Translations under genes and position numbers: made by a program
The notes under the pieces: model-generated
Seen by the model: the letters and a program-made list of their open reading frames with translations, nothing else
Databases searched by the model: none
Told to the model about the DNA's origin: nothing
Assembly: GCA_017463035.1 (NCBI GenBank)
Contig: JAFTPY010000051.1
Coordinates: 1 to 7,608, forward strand
DNA from: Lachnospiraceae bacterium
GTDB lineage: Bacteria; Bacillota; Clostridia; Lachnospirales; Lachnospiraceae
Reading direction: 5' to 3'
Length of the DNA stretch: 7,608 nt
In this document: piece by piece, positions 6,368 through 7,608 of the stretch
Layout of the letters: each line of letters begins with the position of its first letter
Numbering within the stretch: the first letter of the stretch is position 1

Positions 6368-6912
6368 ACATTCACGCCCTTTCCTTTGAGATACTTTTGC
6401 AGTTTCTTTCTTGTGCGAAACAATAGGGACCGTACCTTTGTCTCGGAGTATCCATACTTTTTCGCAATCTCTGCCGAGGTCTCTCCGAACCAATAACGCC
6501 GTACAAACAATGCTCGCTTCTCCTTATCAAGAGTCCCTAAGAATGTATTCATCAGCTCGGTCAAAGCTTCTTCATCCTCTTCTCGTTCCTTCGCAGGAAG
6601 ACATTCCTCCATTTCTTTAGAGAGTTCCACCACCTGTGCCGACCGTTTCCCTGCGGTTCGTTTATCCAGCATATCCATGGCAGTCCGTCTGCATATCGTA
6701 ACACAAAACGCATACAAACTGTTGGGTCTGTGGGGCGGAATCGCATTCCAAACCTTGAAGTAGGTATCATTTAAGCATTCCTCCACATCCTCGGAATTAC
6801 CCAGCAGCCGGAATGCCAACTGTCTCAATCTTGTCCCGAAAGCCTCCTGTGTCTCCGCAATCGCACCTTCGTCACGATTTAGATACAGCGCAATCAATTG
6901 TTCGTCGTCCAT
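6364..6912 (-). CDS. ECF-type RNA polymerase sigma factor
   Basis: This 182-aa protein is of normal length for an extracytoplasmic-function sigma factor. Region 2 is visible at 39-63 (NSEDVEECLNDTYFKVWNAI), which binds core polymerase and the -10 element. Region 4 lies at 136-175, with the helix-turn-helix TSAEIAKKYGYSETKVRSLL (145-164) that reads the -35. An acidic linker (about 97-118) joins them. ATG 6912 is preferred, with GAGGTG (6919-6924) 6 nt upstream; the in-frame GTG at 6921 lies within that site. The stop overlaps the anti-sigma start by 4 bp, forming a two-gene operon. An ECF-type promoter just upstream suggests that the factor drives its own transcription. Target genes beyond this operon are not visible here. 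Confidence 0.92.
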   Translation of the reverse strand: MDDEQLIALYLNRDEGAIAETQEAFGTRLRQLAFRLLGNSEDVEECLNDTYFKVWNAIPPHRPNSLYAFCVTICRRTAMDMLDKRTAGKRSAQVVELSKEMEECLPAKEREEDEEALTELMNTFLGTLDKEKRALFVRRYWFGETSAEIAKKYGYSETKVRSLLFRTRKKLQKYLKGKGVNV

Positions 6913-6955
6913 CTGTTTCACCTCTTTTCTTTTGAAGGTTCATGAGCCTTTCACC

Positions 6956-6988
6956 CTTATAGTCGGAAAGAAGGGCGGGAATGTTGCA
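6956..6988 (-). promoter_or_regulatory. ECF-type autoregulatory promoter of the sigma/anti-sigma operon
   Basis: Read leftward, TGCAACAT (6981-6988) contains the ECF-style -35 core GCAAC. It is followed after 17 bp by CGACTATAAG (6956-6965), an ECF-style -10 of the CGWCTA type. No TTGACA-like -35 sits at the right distance, so sigma-A use is less likely. The predicted start is about 40 nt before the sigma ATG. Confidence 0.6.
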
Positions 6989-7017
6989 CTTTTCGCCAAT
7001 TTATGAAAAGATACACA

Positions 7018-7067
7018 AAGAACACACTGTACCTCGGTGTTCTTCGAAGTGCAGTGTGTCCTTTTTT
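7018..7067 (-). terminator. Hairpin terminator after the nucleotidyltransferase remnant
   Basis: The segments 7022-7032 and 7049-7059 form an 11-bp stem (one G-T pair) around a 16-nt loop. Read leftward it is followed by TTCTTTGTGTATCTTTT; on the plus strand by CCTTTTTTCC, so it may act both ways. An alternative 8-bp stem, 7018-7025 with 7037-7044, shares part of the same bases. Confidence 0.65.
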
Positions 7068-7080
7068 CCATTATATTCTA

Positions 7081-7608
7081 CTATTTTAACAACTTCAATG
7101 TTTCCTGACACCAGGAAAACAACAGTTCAAAACTCTCAGTAAAATCATATCCCCCGCCGTTATTCAAACTTACGGATCTCTCCAGCACCTCCCGGTTCTT
7201 TCCCTCGAAACATTGTAACAACTCTGCCTTTGTAGCAACAAACTTACCATGATTCAGATAGTACAAGTTCTGAAGAATGAAAAACACTCCTTTATACGTC
7301 CCCGGCAACTTAGCAATACTTTTGTTCAAATCCGCATGAATATACCTATGACAAATCTCATGGTACAAATTGTTCACGCTCATCTTTACAAAATTTCGGA
7401 TATCATTATCCGTATATGCCGGAACCAGTTCTTTCAATGTGCCGAAGTAATCCTTAGTACAGTTTAGCAAATGGCAGATTTCCAACGGATTCCAGTTAGC
7501 AAGGTCCTCCTTACCGCAACTGAAACCGCAAGACTTATCAAAGTGTTACACAGACTGAATGGCAGCACGGTACGCATCCAAATCGGATACACTGAGTCCA
7601 TCAATCAC
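7081..7608 (-). pseudogene. Probable nucleotidyltransferase, C-terminal part, interrupted by in-frame TAA
   Basis: Residues encoded at 7081-7545 resemble the helical C-terminal half of a group of AadA/MNT-like nucleotidyltransferases found in Clostridia and Actinobacteria. Key stretches are NPLEICHLLNCTKDYF, NNLYHEICHRYIHADL, GVFFILQNLYYLNHGKF and a final FELLFSWCQ. The same frame is open again upstream at 7549-7608 (VIDGLSVSDLDAYRAAIQSV) but the two parts are separated by TAA at 7546-7548. No good restart is present: the first usable codon, TTG at 7485, lies 20 nt from AAGGAGG. I therefore read it as a nonsense-broken gene, or a sequencing error. The catalytic GS and DxD motifs would lie outside the window. 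Alternatively the downstream part is a separate small gene. The family call is from remembered similarity. Confidence 0.5.

Noticed and set aside
6368..6493. 42-residue N-terminal extension of the anti-sigma protein
   Set aside because: It lies entirely inside the sigma gene in another frame; the ATGA overlap start is standard for such operons.

Overview
The window looks like chromosomal DNA from a low-to-moderate-GC, fibre-degrading Clostridia member, most likely Lachnospiraceae. This is inferred from strong AAAGGAG/GGAGG ribosome binding sites, an intracellular-type GH10 xylanase, an ECF sigma factor paired with a one-TM DUF4179-like anti-sigma protein, and a DedA protein. No rRNA, tRNA, CRISPR array, insertion sequence or phage gene was seen.

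Layout, left to right. (1) Positions 1-195, minus: N-terminal 65 codons of a GH10 endo-xylanase that runs off the left edge. (2) Positions 196-447: divergent intergenic region with a probable xylanase promoter, a weaker rightward promoter and an inverted repeat. (3) Positions 448-2204, plus: a compact three-gene set made of a 272-aa Gly/Ser/Phe-rich protein, an 89-aa helical protein and a DedA membrane protein. (4) Positions 2213-3859, minus: an unusually large ECF-like sigma factor with about 370 extra C-terminal residues. It ends tail-to-tail with dedA, 8 bp away. (5) Positions 3938-5287, minus: an AAA ATPase/DUF4143 protein, probably co-transcribed with the large sigma factor. Its clear promoter carries two identical 12-bp direct repeats. 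(6) Positions 5381-5414: terminator. (7) Positions 5423-6912, minus: anti-sigma protein and classical ECF sigma factor, overlapping by ATGA, behind an ECF-type promoter that suggests autoregulation. (8) Positions 7018-7067: hairpin terminator. (9) Positions 7081-7608, minus: the C-terminal part of a probable nucleotidyltransferase with an in-frame TAA, running off the right edge.

Two regulatory modules stand side by side. One is a conventional membrane-signalling sigma/anti-sigma pair. The other is an AT-richer ATPase plus large sigma factor unit, where the sigma factor carries its own putative sensory and DNA-binding extension and has no anti-sigma gene beside it. The latter, and the two uncharacterised proteins in front of dedA, are the parts least explained by known systems. 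Function statements rest on motif reading by eye; no database search was possible.
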